From Marinospirillum sp035271045 (lineage in GTDB: Bacteria > Pseudomonadota > Gammaproteobacteria > Pseudomonadales > Halomonadaceae): a DNA stretch of 12,386 bases. A program made the position numbers and the translations under genes. Positions 1 through 7,636 of the stretch are shown one piece after another; the stretch's first letter is position 1, and each line of letters starts with the position of its first letter. The notes beneath the pieces were generated by a model that made no database searches, was not told where the DNA came from, and saw only the letters and a program-made list of their open reading frames with translations. The stretch covers positions 1 through 12,386 of the forward strand of contig NZ_DATESC010000011.1 of NCBI RefSeq assembly GCF_035271045.1. The letters run 5' to 3'.

Positions 1-41
1 GCAAGTGGCTTAACTGAACAACTTGCCGAATCAGGAAGCGA

Positions 42-69
42 ATTCTACAGCGTTTCGCTTCAGTGTCAA
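42..69 (-). promoter_or_regulatory. Strong sigma70 promoter, stable-RNA type (proximal of a tandem pair), firing left out of the window
   Basis: On the minus strand there is a perfect -35 TTGACA (64-69), a 16-base spacer and a -10 TAGAAT (42-47), so transcription should start near base 35 and leave the window. The A+T-rich stretch upstream (roughly 70-120) could act as an UP element. Together with the second promoter at 198-225, the layout resembles the P1/P2 pair ahead of rRNA operons. What is transcribed lies outside the window, so the rRNA assignment is inference; a tRNA operon is the alternative. Confidence 0.75.
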
Positions 70-197
70 GGGTTATTTTTAAATTCTTTTTAAACCGCTT
101 AGACAAAAAGAAAGTATATTAAAAACAACCAGTTACACCCCCTTGCCAGTGATTGCTACAGCGCTTATTGCTAAGTGCTCCCTGACAAGAGAGGCGC

Positions 198-225
198 ATT
201 ATAGGCACAATTTTAAAAGATACAA
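198..225 (-). promoter_or_regulatory. Sigma70 promoter with GC-rich discriminator (distal of the tandem pair)
   Basis: On the minus strand the -35 is TTGTAT (220-225), the spacer is 16 bases and the -10 is a perfect TATAAT (198-203), followed directly by GCGCC (193-197). A GC-rich discriminator is typical of rRNA and tRNA promoters under stringent (ppGpp/DksA) control. The DNA upstream, about 226-262, is very A/T rich and looks like an UP element. It lies just downstream of the pssA stop. No hairpin terminator for pssA was found between them, so some read-through from pssA is possible. Confidence 0.65.
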
Positions 226-263
226 GTGCTTTTTGTAAATAATCTAAAAATAATGGTTTAAGC

Positions 264-1106
264 TTATTTATTAGGCTTAGCAAAGACAGCGTAAAGCGGG
301 CCTGAAGCGCCATAAGCTATAAATAGCAATAACAGCATAGTCGCTGGATCAATAGCAATAATAGCCAATATGAGCACTACAGCGATAAGCACCACAAAAG
401 GCACACGGTTTTTTAGGTCGATATCCTTAAAGCTGTAATAGCGCACATTGCTAACCATTAACAAACCAACCGCTGCGATAACAAATGCTACCAATACTTG
501 CAGCCAAAAAGCATCGAAACTTATATCATGCAGCACCCAAACCAATGCAGCCACAACCGCAGCGGCAGCCGGACTGGGTAAGCCAGTAAACCATTTTTTA
601 TCCGCTGTACCCACATGCACATTAAACCTTGCCAAACGTAACGCAGCACCGGCCACAAATACGAAAGCCACTATCCATCCAGCTTGCCCTAAGTCTTTTA
701 ACATCCAACTAAAAGCAACCAAAGCTGGAGCCACACCAAAAGAAACCATATCAGCTAAGCTATCATATTCCGCACCAAAAGCACTTTCAGTGCCGGTCAT
801 TCGTGCAACACGTCCGTCCAGACCATCTAAAATCATCGCAACAAAAATGGCAATCGCAGCAGCACTAAAGTCGTTATTCATGCCAGCGACTATGGCGTAA
901 AAACCTGAAAATAAAGCGCCTGTAGTGAATAAGTTAGGTAAAAGGTAAATACCTCGATGCCTTTCTTTTTTACCATCCACTTCTTCTTCTTCAACAACCT
1001 CTTCAATTACTTCGTCAACCATCCGATGTGCACGACGAGCAAACTCTTCTTCGCCTTTATCGTTTTTATCCTGCACATTATCTGTATCTGGTTTTTCTAA
1101 AGACAT
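264..1106 (-). CDS. pssA: CDP-diacylglycerol--serine O-phosphatidyltransferase (phosphatidylserine synthase)
   Basis: The 280-residue membrane enzyme makes phosphatidylserine from CDP-diacylglycerol and L-serine, the committed step to phosphatidylethanolamine. The CDP-alcohol phosphotransferase signature is complete: DGLDGRVAR, eight residues, then G-x3-D-x3-D, with metal-binding Asp at about 94, 97, 115 and 119. Several hydrophobic segments (about 55-92, 122-160, 175-220, 233-275) are the expected transmembrane helices. RGIYLLPNLFTT at 51-62 is typical of the Pseudomonas-type (type II) enzyme. The first 50 residues are unusual, charged and partly very acidic (EEVVEEEEV at 36-44), and are probably a cytosolic tail. 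The ATG at 1106 has AAGG eight bases upstream. The gene lies downstream of ilvC, as in Pseudomonas, but a strong terminator separates the two, so it probably has its own promoter. Confidence 0.95.
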   Translation of the reverse strand: MSLEKPDTDNVQDKNDKGEEEFARRAHRMVDEVIEEVVEEEEVDGKKERHRGIYLLPNLFTTGALFSGFYAIVAGMNNDFSAAAIAIFVAMILDGLDGRVARMTGTESAFGAEYDSLADMVSFGVAPALVAFSWMLKDLGQAGWIVAFVFVAGAALRLARFNVHVGTADKKWFTGLPSPAAAAVVAALVWVLHDISFDAFWLQVLVAFVIAAVGLLMVSNVRYYSFKDIDLKNRVPFVVLIAVVLILAIIAIDPATMLLLLFIAYGASGPLYAVFAKPNK

Positions 1107-1162
1107 GGTTTATACCTTGTTTATACGCTAAGTATTCTTAAATTATCTACTGCAATTTTTCT

Positions 1163-1191
1163 ATTCTACCCTTTAGCACTAAACAACTAAA
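1163..1191 (-). promoter_or_regulatory. Candidate pssA promoter
   Basis: Minus strand: weak -35 TTTAGT (1186-1191), 17-base spacer, good -10 TAGAAT (1163-1168), placed between the ilvC terminator and the pssA start and leaving a leader of about 50 bases. The -35 is poor, so this is a candidate only. It is supported mainly by position and by the need for a promoter after the terminator. Confidence 0.35.
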
Positions 1192-1206
1192 AGCTTAGCC
1201 AAGCTT

Positions 1207-1234
1207 AAAAAAAAACGCAGCCCTAAGGCTGCGT
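1207..1234 (-). terminator. Rho-independent terminator of the ilvIHC operon
   Basis: Read on the minus strand, ACGCAGCC pairs perfectly with GGCTGCGT (8 bp, mostly G-C) around a TTAG loop and is followed at once by a run of nine T. It lies about 20 bases past the ilvC stop and closes the ilv operon before pssA. Confidence 0.95.
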
Positions 1235-1255
1235 CTAAAAACAAACTAATATGAC

Positions 1256-2278
1256 TTAGTTCTTGTCTTTATCAACTAATTGATTCGCTGCAATCCAAGG
1301 CATCATACCACGCAATTGAGCACCTACTTTTTCAATGGGGTGTTCTGCGTTATTACGACGGTTAGCAGTCATTGAAGGGTAGTTAAATGCACCTTCAGCA
1401 ATAAACATCTTCGCATATTCACCATTTTGAATACGTTTCAATGCATTACGCATGGCTTGACGTGATTCTTCGTTGATGACTTCAGGGCCAGTTACGTACT
1501 CGCCATACTCAGCATTATTAGAGATGGAGTAGTTCATGTTAGCAATGCCGCCTTCATACATCAGGTCAACAATTAGCTTTAGCTCATGCAAACATTCAAA
1601 GTAAGCCATTTCAGGTGCATAACCGGCTTCAGTTAATGTTTCAAAACCGGCTTTAACTAGCTCAACTGCACCACCACAAAGCACTGCTTGCTCACCAAAT
1701 AGATCCGTTTCAGTTTCGTCTTTAAACGTAGTTTCGATAATACCTGAACGACCACCACCCACGCCCATCGCGTAAGAAAGCGCTAATTCTTTCGCTTTAC
1801 CAGAAGCATCTTGGTAGATAGCGATTAAATCAGGAATACCACCACCTTTTACAAACTCAGAACGTACTGTGTGACCCGGTGCTTTAGGTGCAATCATGAT
1901 TACATCTAAATCGGCGCGTGGCACAACTTGGTTGTAATGAATAGAGAAACCGTGAGCAAAAGCCAAGGTAGCGCCCTGCTTGATGTTTGGTTCGATTTCT
2001 TCTTTATACAACTGACCTTGAAATTCATCAGGCGTTAGAATCATTACAACATCAGCGCTAGCAACAGCAGCAGCAACATCAGCGACTTTAAGGCCAGAAG
2101 CTTGTGCTTTAGCGCGTGAAGAAGAATCAGCACGCAAAGCAACAGTTACATCAACGCCTGAATCTTTAAGGTTGTTAGCATGGGCGTGGCCCTGTGAACC
2201 GTAACCAACGATTGTTACTTTTTTGCCTTTAATTAAAGACAAGTCACAATCCTTGTCATAATAAACGGTCATTGCCAT
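1256..2278 (-). CDS. ilvC: Ketol-acid reductoisomerase (NADP+), class I
   Basis: This enzyme converts acetolactate and acetohydroxybutyrate to the dihydroxy acids, the second step of Val/Ile synthesis, using NADPH and Mg2+. I chose the ATG at 2278 (340 residues, MAMTVYYDKD) rather than an upstream in-frame start at 2323. It has a strong AGGAGA site six bases before it and matches the family start. The N-terminal Rossmann fold has GYGSQGHAHANNL (25-37). Active-site elements follow: AHGF (His 109), PKAPGH (Lys 132), the Mg2+ motif DLFGEQ (Asp 192, Glu 196), ECLHE (Glu 228, Glu 232) and YSISNNAEYG (250-259). The length is that of the short class I form, unlike the longer E. coli enzyme. It lies 84 bases after ilvH with no terminator between and is probably the last gene of ilvIHC. 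Confidence 0.98.
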   Translation of the reverse strand: MAMTVYYDKDCDLSLIKGKKVTIVGYGSQGHAHANNLKDSGVDVTVALRADSSSRAKAQASGLKVADVAAAVASADVVMILTPDEFQGQLYKEEIEPNIKQGATLAFAHGFSIHYNQVVPRADLDVIMIAPKAPGHTVRSEFVKGGGIPDLIAIYQDASGKAKELALSYAMGVGGGRSGIIETTFKDETETDLFGEQAVLCGGAVELVKAGFETLTEAGYAPEMAYFECLHELKLIVDLMYEGGIANMNYSISNNAEYGEYVTGPEVINEESRQAMRNALKRIQNGEYAKMFIAEGAFNYPSMTANRRNNAEHPIEKVGAQLRGMMPWIAANQLVDKDKN

Positions 2279-2362
2279 GTTGCTTCTCCTAATAAATAAA
2301 TGAAGTATTTTTTTAATCGGCATAGATTAAGGTATTTCTTACGCCGCGTAAAATGCAAAAAA

Positions 2363-2854
2363 TTAAACGCTCAACACCTTTTCGCCACGCGCAATACCTG
2401 AAACACCCGTACGTACAACTTCTAGCAAAGTATTGCCGCCCAACGCTTGAATAAAGGCATCAAGCTTACTGGCATGACCTGCCAACTGAACCGTATAAAT
2501 GCTGGGTGTTACATCAATGATTTGACCACGAAAAATTTCTGTCGTCCGCTTCACTTCTGCACGCTGAGCACCCACAGCCTTAACCTTAACCAGCATAAGT
2601 TCACGCTCAATGTGCTGACCTTCGGTTAAATCAACCAGCTTAACCACATCAATCAATTTATTAAGCTGCTTAGTAATTTGTTCAATAACGCGCTCGTCAC
2701 CGATAGTCGTAACCGTTAGGCGCGATAAAGTTGGATCATCCGTTGGTGCCACGTTCAAGGTTTCAATATTAAAGTTACGCTGCGAAAATAGGCCAACGAC
2801 CCGCGACAAAGCACCCGCTTCGTTTTCCATCAAAATAGAGATGATATGGCGCAT
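2363..2854 (-). CDS. ilvH: Acetolactate synthase, small (regulatory) subunit
   Basis: The small subunit binds the IlvI catalytic subunit, activates it and gives feedback inhibition by valine. The 163-residue protein starts with an ACT domain (about 2-75; MRHIISILMENEAGALSRV, then NIETLNVAPT) and continues with the C-terminal domain holding NTEIFRGQIIDVTP-like sequence (TTEIFRGQIIDVTPS). It aligns end to end with E. coli IlvH. The ATG at 2854 is preferred by family alignment. A TTG two codons upstream (2860) is possible, because the GGAG site sits at better spacing for it. The ilvI stop lies only two bases before the ATG, so the two subunits are probably translationally coupled, which fits their joint assembly. 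Confidence 0.96.
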   Translation of the reverse strand: MRHIISILMENEAGALSRVVGLFSQRNFNIETLNVAPTDDPTLSRLTVTTIGDERVIEQITKQLNKLIDVVKLVDLTEGQHIERELMLVKVKAVGAQRAEVKRTTEIFRGQIIDVTPSIYTVQLAGHASKLDAFIQALGGNTLLEVVRTGVSGIARGEKVLSV

Positions 2855-2856
2855 AA

Positions 2857-4584
2857 TCAAGTTCTCTCCGTTTTGGATAACAGCATATCTTTCATTGAAC
2901 CTTGCGGAACTTGCATAGGATAAACGTGCTCATGTGGGTCAACATACACATCTAAAAACACCAGTTTATCTTTCATTGCAAAAGCTTTTTCTATCGCAGC
3001 ATCCAAGTCTTCAGCTTTCTCAACTTTCATTGCAACGTGGCCGTAAGATTCAACCAACATTTTAAAATCAGGCAAGGACTGCATATAAGACTGTGCATGA
3101 CGTGCTTGATAGTTCAAATCTTGCCACTGACGAACCATACCTAACGACTGGTTATTCAGATTAACAATCTTGACTGGAATGCCAAACTGACTACAGGTAG
3201 AAAGCTCCTGCATCATCATTTGGAAGCTGCCTTCGCCGGTAATCAAAACCACTTCTTCATCTGGCTTATTAAGTTTTACACCCATGGCAGCAGGAAAACC
3301 AAAACCCATCGTTCCTAAACCGCCAGAAGTAATCCAATGGTTGGGTTTGTCAAACTTATAATATTGCGCAGCAAACATCTGGTGCTGCCCCACGTCAGTA
3401 ACAACGTAAGCCTTACCTTTAGTTGCTTTCCAAACGGCTTCAACTACCTGTTGTGGCTTCATGGTTTGGCCGGGTTCAGCAGGCTCATAAATACGACCTA
3501 CACGGCTGGCAGCCCAAGCATCAATTTGCCTCCACCAATCCGTTAACGCATCCGCGTCTGGCTTAACTTTGCTTTCACCTAATAGCGCCAGCATATCTTC
3601 TAAAACACTAATTGCTGTACCAACAATCGGTACATCAACGCGAATGGTTTTACCAATAGAAGAAGGATCAATATCAACATGAACAATGCGTGCTGTTGGG
3701 CAAAACTTAGCGACGTTATTGGTTGCACGGTCATCAAACCGCGCACCAATACAAACCACTAAATCGCTGTGGTGCATGGCTTGGTTAGCTTCAAAACTAC
3801 CATGCATACCCAACCAGCCCACCGATTGACGGTCTGTTTGTGGATAAGCACCAATGCCCATTAACGACGTTGTTACGGGGAAATTTAGTGCTTTGGCTAG
3901 CTCAGTAAATAACTCACAAGCACCACCTAAAACCAAGCCACCGCCACCATAAAGAATGGGTCGCTTAGCTTTAAGGATTAAATCAACGGCTTTTTTAATT
4001 TGCCCAGTATGGCCACGATTTACTGGCGTATAAGAGCGCATTTTTACTTTTTTAGGAAAAACATACTCATACTTCTCGGTTGGTGCTGTCATGTCTTTTG
4101 GAATATCAACAACAACCGGGCCGGGGCGACCCGTAGTAGCAATGTAAAAAGCTTTTCTTAAAATCATTGGGATTTCAGAAGGGTGCTCAACAGAAAAGCT
4201 GTGTTTAACAATAGGACGTGTCACACCAATAATGTCGGTTTCTTGGAAAGCATCTTCGCCAATTAAATGGCTGGCTACTTGACCGCATAAAACAACCATC
4301 GGAATGGAGTCCATAAAAGCAGTAGCAATACCCGTAACAGCATTGGTTGCACCGGGCCCTGAAGTAACCAGTACAACACCCGGTTTACCCGTGGCACGTG
4401 CATAACCATCGGCCATATGAGTGGCTGCTTGTTCATGGCGTACGAGAATGTGATTCACTTTGTTTTGACGGTGAATCGCATCATAAATGTGTAAAGCGGC
4501 CCCGCCTGGGTAACCATAAATATACTCAACCCCTTCATCCGCTAGGAATCGGGTGATCATATCTGCGCCTGAGAGTAGTTCCAC
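2857..4584 (-). CDS. ilvI: Acetolactate synthase, large (catalytic) subunit
   Basis: This thiamine-diphosphate enzyme condenses two pyruvates, or pyruvate plus 2-oxobutyrate, as the first step of branched-chain amino acid synthesis. I chose the GTG at 4584 (575 residues, starting M-ELLSGADM). AGAGGA lies nine bases upstream, and the start and length match E. coli IlvI (574). An in-frame ATG at 4620 has no ribosome site. The N-terminal ThDP domain carries YGYPGGAALHIYDA and the catalytic Glu in RHEQAA (about residue 51). The central FAD-type domain includes GARFDDR. The C-terminal ThDP/Mg2+ motif reads GEGSFQMMMQEL...NLNN, a GEG variant of the usual GDG that I believe also occurs in Pseudomonas enzymes. 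GMVRQWQ follows. It is the first gene of ilvIHC, behind a structured leader. Confidence 0.97.
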   Translation of the reverse strand: MELLSGADMITRFLADEGVEYIYGYPGGAALHIYDAIHRQNKVNHILVRHEQAATHMADGYARATGKPGVVLVTSGPGATNAVTGIATAFMDSIPMVVLCGQVASHLIGEDAFQETDIIGVTRPIVKHSFSVEHPSEIPMILRKAFYIATTGRPGPVVVDIPKDMTAPTEKYEYVFPKKVKMRSYTPVNRGHTGQIKKAVDLILKAKRPILYGGGGLVLGGACELFTELAKALNFPVTTSLMGIGAYPQTDRQSVGWLGMHGSFEANQAMHHSDLVVCIGARFDDRATNNVAKFCPTARIVHVDIDPSSIGKTIRVDVPIVGTAISVLEDMLALLGESKVKPDADALTDWWRQIDAWAASRVGRIYEPAEPGQTMKPQQVVEAVWKATKGKAYVVTDVGQHQMFAAQYYKFDKPNHWITSGGLGTMGFGFPAAMGVKLNKPDEEVVLITGEGSFQMMMQELSTCSQFGIPVKIVNLNNQSLGMVRQWQDLNYQARHAQSYMQSLPDFKMLVESYGHVAMKVEKAEDLDAAIEKAFAMKDKLVFLDVYVDPHEHVYPMQVPQGSMKDMLLSKTERT

Positions 4585-4634
4585 TTTCGTGAATCCTCTG
4601 AAAATAAAGTTCGAGTGCATAGAGTCAGCATCAT
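4557..4634 (-). other. Possible short upstream reading frame overlapping the ilvI start (25 codons)
   Basis: On the minus strand ATG-ATG begins at 4634 with GGAG six bases upstream, the best-looking ribosome site in the leader. The frame reads MMLTLCTRTL and runs 25 codons to TGA at 4557-4559, passing through the ilvI GTG start at 4584 out of frame. Three of the first ten codons are Leu (CTG, CTA, TTA). It could couple or tune ilvI translation as a leader peptide, but there is no run of Ile/Val/Leu codons as in classic ilv attenuators, so it may be chance. Confidence 0.3.
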
Positions 4635-4801
4635 TGCCAACTCCGGTTCAATAATTTAGATGCTACCGTTAACACTCATCTAAATTGGCTGATGCAATGC
4701 CGTGTCTTGGCAAACGAGATCCGTGTTCGGATCTGCACTCTTGTCGCACTGCTTGAATGCGAAGTGAGGGCTAACCTGACCAGAGGATAAAGCAGGTCAG
4801 G
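4634..4801 (-). promoter_or_regulatory. Structured 5' leader of ilvI (possible cis-regulatory RNA)
   Basis: The 300-base gap between clpB and ilvI contains nested complementary segments on the ilvI sense strand. CCTGACC/GGTCAGG (4795-4801 with 4775-4781) is a 7-bp stem with a 13-base loop. AGATCCG/CGGATCT (4728-4734 with 4717-4723) is 7 bp with an AACA loop. AATTTAGATG/CATCTAAATT (4677-4686 with 4653-4662) is 10 bp with a 14-base loop. TTGCCAA (4707-4713) can pair with TTGGCAA (4634-4640), enclosing the 10-bp hairpin, and this helix can be extended by CGG/CCG. None is followed by a T-run, so these are not simple terminators. A weak promoter candidate lies upstream (-35 TTCGAT 4848-4853, -10 TTTAAT 4825-4830, 17-base spacer). 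Function is inferred from position and pairing only. Confidence 0.5.
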
Positions 4802-4912
4802 AAGTCCTTGAAGGTGAACTAGCGATTAAACTAATTCATGTGCGCTGATCGAAGGGTCACTTCAAATTTTGCTGCACCTGCTACAAGATGATGAAAGGCT
4901 CTAACAAAATGC

Positions 4913-7522
4913 TTATTTTGTCAAGCTGCCTTTATCAAGCGGCGCGACAGCACTTACTTTAAAAACAGTCTTATCGCCATCTAAATCCGCCACTAAAACT
5001 TGACCGGGTTCAAAACGACCCGCCAAAATTTCCTGCGCCAAAGGGTTTTCTAACATACGTTGAATGGCACGTTTTAATGGACGCGCACCATAAATAGGGT
5101 CATAGCCTTGTTCAACTAAAGCATCAACAAAATTAGGTGCAAGATTAAGCGATAATTCACGTTCCGCTAAGCGTTCACGCACTCTTGCTAATTGAATATC
5201 AGCAATCGAACGTATTTGTTCTTTTTGTAGTGGGTGAAAAACTACCACTTCATCAATACGGTTAATCACTTCTGGTCGGAAATGAGTGCCTACGACTTCC
5301 ATCACAGCTGACTTCATCGTTTCATAACTGGCTTCAGCCATTTGCTGAATTAAATCTGAACCTAGGTTAGAAGTCATCACAATAACAGTATTTCTAAAGT
5401 TAACCGTACGTCCTTGACCATCGGTTAAACGACCATCTTCTAATACTTGCAGCAGAATATTAAACACATCAGGGTGCGCTTTTTCTACTTCATCTAACAA
5501 CAAAACAGAGTAAGGACGACGGCGCACGGCTTCGGTTAAATAACCACCCTGTTCATAACCTACATAACCTGGGGGCGCACCAATTAAACGCGCGACCGAG
5601 TGTTTTTCCATAAACTCACTCATATCAATACGCACCATCGCCTCGGTAGTATCGAACAGATAATGGGCTAACGATTTACACAGCTCCGTTTTACCCACAC
5701 CCGTTGGGCCTAAAAACAAGAAAGAACCACTAGGGCGATTAGGGTCAGACAAACCAGCACGAGAACGGCGTACCGCATTAGCTACAGCGACCACGGCTTC
5801 ATCTTGTCCAATTACACTTTCATGCAATGCATCTTCCATTTTAAGCAGCTTTTCACGGTCAGATTCCAACATTTTACTAACCGGAATACCTGTCCAACGT
5901 GCGACCACTTCAGCAATTTCTTCATCAGTAACACGGTTACGCAACAAGGTATGTTCAACACCTTCTAACTGATCGGCCATTTGCATACTGCGTTCTAAAT
6001 CAGGAATAACACCATACTGAATTTCTGACATACGCCCTAAATCACCTTTACGGCGGGCTGCTTCTAAATCTATACGGGCTTGTTCTAACTGCTGCTTAAT
6101 TTGCTGTGCGCCCTGCAAACTGGCTTTTTCTGATTTCCAAATTTCTTCTAAATCAGCAAACTCAAGGCTGAGTTCTTTAATTTGCTCTTCTAGGTTTTCT
6201 AAATGCTTTCTGGAACCCACATCGGTTTCTTTCTTTAAGGCTTCACGTTCAATTTTCAATTGAATTAAACGCCGCTCCAGCCTGTCCATTACTTCAGGCT
6301 TAGAATCAATCTCCATACGAATACGACTAGCCGCTTCGTCCATTAAATCAATGGCTTTATCGGGTAATTGACGGTCAGAAATGTAACGACTGGACAATTT
6401 AGCCGCAGCAATCACTGCGCTATCGGTAATTTCAACGCCGTGGTGAACTTCATAGCGTTCTTTTAAACCACGTAAAATCGCAATGGCATCTTCTTCCGTT
6501 GGCTCACTGACCAATACTTTTTGGAAACGACGCTCTAAGGCTGCATCTTTTTCAATGTACTGGCGGTATTCATCCAGTGTTGTAGCGCCAACACAGTGCA
6601 GCTCACCACGGGCTAGAGCAGGCTTGAGCATATTACCAGCATCCATCGAGCCTTCGCCCTTGCCAGCACCCACCATAGTATGTAGCTCATCAATAAACAG
6701 AATCACTTGACCCTGTTCTTTATCTAATTCGCTTAGCACACCTTTTAAACGCTCTTCAAATTCACCACGAAACTTAGCGCCAGCAATTAAAGAACCCATA
6801 TCTAAGGATAAAACACGCTTGCCTTTTAAGCCTTCGGGCACTTCACCGTTAACAATACGCTGCGCTAAACCTTCCACTATGGCGGTTTTACCTACACCCG
6901 GTTCGCCAATCAGCACGGGGTTGTTTTTAGTACGGCGCTGCAATACTTGAATGGTGCGACGAATTTCATCATCACGGCCAATCACAGGGTCTAGCTTACC
7001 TTCTAGTGCACGGGCCGTTAAATCAACGGTATATTTTTCTAATGCTTGGCGCTTTTCTTCAGCATTGGTGTCATTCACCTTCTCACCGCCACGTAAATTC
7101 TCTACGGCTACTTCTAGGCGCTTTTTATCTAAACCAGCCGCTTCTAACGCTTTACTGGTGTCATCTTTTAACTCTAAAGCAGCCAGCAACACTAATTCGC
7201 TAGAAATGTATTGATCGCCCCGTTGCTGCGAGTCACGGTCAGCCAAATTCAATAAGCGGCCTAAAGCTTGTGAAACCTGAACATTACCGTCGTGCTGCCC
7301 CATAGTGGCTAGCTGCTCAAGTAATTTTTTAAGCGCGTTTCTAACACGGGTAGCATCTGAGCCAGCTTGCTTAATCAGCGGTGTTAAAGGGCTGCCTTGC
7401 TGATCCAATAAAGCCAATAATAAATGAACTGGCGCAATTTCATTATGGCTTTGACCCACAGCCATAGATTGAGCATCAGCAAACGCATTTTGCATTTTGC
7501 TGGTTAAACGATCGATACGCAT
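4913..7522 (-). CDS. clpB: ATP-dependent disaggregase chaperone ClpB (Hsp104 family)
   Basis: This hexameric AAA+ chaperone works with DnaK/DnaJ/GrpE in the cytosol to pull apart protein aggregates after heat stress. The 869 residues are close to E. coli ClpB (857) and full length. The order is: N-terminal Clp repeat domain (1-145), AAA-1 with Walker A GEPGVGKT (206-213), Walker B ILFIDE (274-279), pore loop KFRG (250-253) and Arg fingers ERRF (330-333). The middle coiled-coil domain (about 400-530) follows, then AAA-2 with Walker A GPTGVGKT (605-612), pore loop GYVG (652-655), Walker B VLLLDE (673-678), and the C-terminal domain with GARPLKRAIQ. The ATG at 7522 has AAGAGG eight bases upstream. 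A heat-shock promoter lies upstream. I found no clear terminator after its stop. Confidence 0.99.
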   Translation of the reverse strand: MRIDRLTSKMQNAFADAQSMAVGQSHNEIAPVHLLLALLDQQGSPLTPLIKQAGSDATRVRNALKKLLEQLATMGQHDGNVQVSQALGRLLNLADRDSQQRGDQYISSELVLLAALELKDDTSKALEAAGLDKKRLEVAVENLRGGEKVNDTNAEEKRQALEKYTVDLTARALEGKLDPVIGRDDEIRRTIQVLQRRTKNNPVLIGEPGVGKTAIVEGLAQRIVNGEVPEGLKGKRVLSLDMGSLIAGAKFRGEFEERLKGVLSELDKEQGQVILFIDELHTMVGAGKGEGSMDAGNMLKPALARGELHCVGATTLDEYRQYIEKDAALERRFQKVLVSEPTEEDAIAILRGLKERYEVHHGVEITDSAVIAAAKLSSRYISDRQLPDKAIDLMDEAASRIRMEIDSKPEVMDRLERRLIQLKIEREALKKETDVGSRKHLENLEEQIKELSLEFADLEEIWKSEKASLQGAQQIKQQLEQARIDLEAARRKGDLGRMSEIQYGVIPDLERSMQMADQLEGVEHTLLRNRVTDEEIAEVVARWTGIPVSKMLESDREKLLKMEDALHESVIGQDEAVVAVANAVRRSRAGLSDPNRPSGSFLFLGPTGVGKTELCKSLAHYLFDTTEAMVRIDMSEFMEKHSVARLIGAPPGYVGYEQGGYLTEAVRRRPYSVLLLDEVEKAHPDVFNILLQVLEDGRLTDGQGRTVNFRNTVIVMTSNLGSDLIQQMAEASYETMKSAVMEVVGTHFRPEVINRIDEVVVFHPLQKEQIRSIADIQLARVRERLAERELSLNLAPNFVDALVEQGYDPIYGARPLKRAIQRMLENPLAQEILAGRFEPGQVLVADLDGDKTVFKVSAVAPLDKGSLTK

Positions 7523-7595
7523 GGAATAAACCTCTTAAAGGTAAAAGCATTTAAATATAATAAATATGAAAGGCGTTTATTAAGTATAGATCATG

Positions 7596-7623
7596 TAATG
7601 GGGGTCAATTGCCTAGATTCAAG
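7596..7623 (-). promoter_or_regulatory. Sigma32 (RpoH) heat-shock promoter of clpB
   Basis: Minus strand: -35 CTTGAAT (7617-7623), 13-base spacer, -10 CCCCATTA (7596-7603). This nearly equals the E. coli sigma32 consensus (CTTGAAA, 13-14 bases, CCCCATnTA). The start would be near 7588, giving a leader of about 65 bases before the clpB ATG. The -35 begins only 13 bases past the pgeF stop. Confidence 0.9.
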
Positions 7624-7636
7624 CGGTCACAGCAAG

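Noticed and set aside
448..900. Plus-strand open frame of 150 codons opposite pssA
   Set aside because: It is antisense to a complete, motif-bearing pssA, has a Thr/Ala/Lys-rich low-complexity product and no ribosome site; a shadow frame.
2279..2323. Upstream start for ilvC adding 15 residues
   Set aside because: The ATG at 2278 has a strong AGGAGA site and starts with the family's own N-terminal sequence.
2857..4584. GEG in place of GDG in the IlvI thiamine-diphosphate motif as a sign of inactivity
   Set aside because: Glu keeps the metal-binding carboxylate and, from memory, GEG occurs in working proteobacterial enzymes; all other motifs are intact.
4585..4620. ATG start for ilvI at 4620 giving 12 extra residues
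   Set aside because: No ribosome site precedes it and the extension has no family counterpart; GTG at 4584 has AGAGGA and the family N-terminus.
4775..4801. Rho-independent terminator of clpB
   Set aside because: The 7-bp stem has a 13-base loop and is not followed by a T-run; more likely part of the ilvI leader fold.
6951..7214. Plus-strand open frames opposite clpB (also 6483-6710 and 7006-7203)
   Set aside because: Antisense to conserved ClpB coding sequence with Ser-rich, unrecognisable products; shadow frames.
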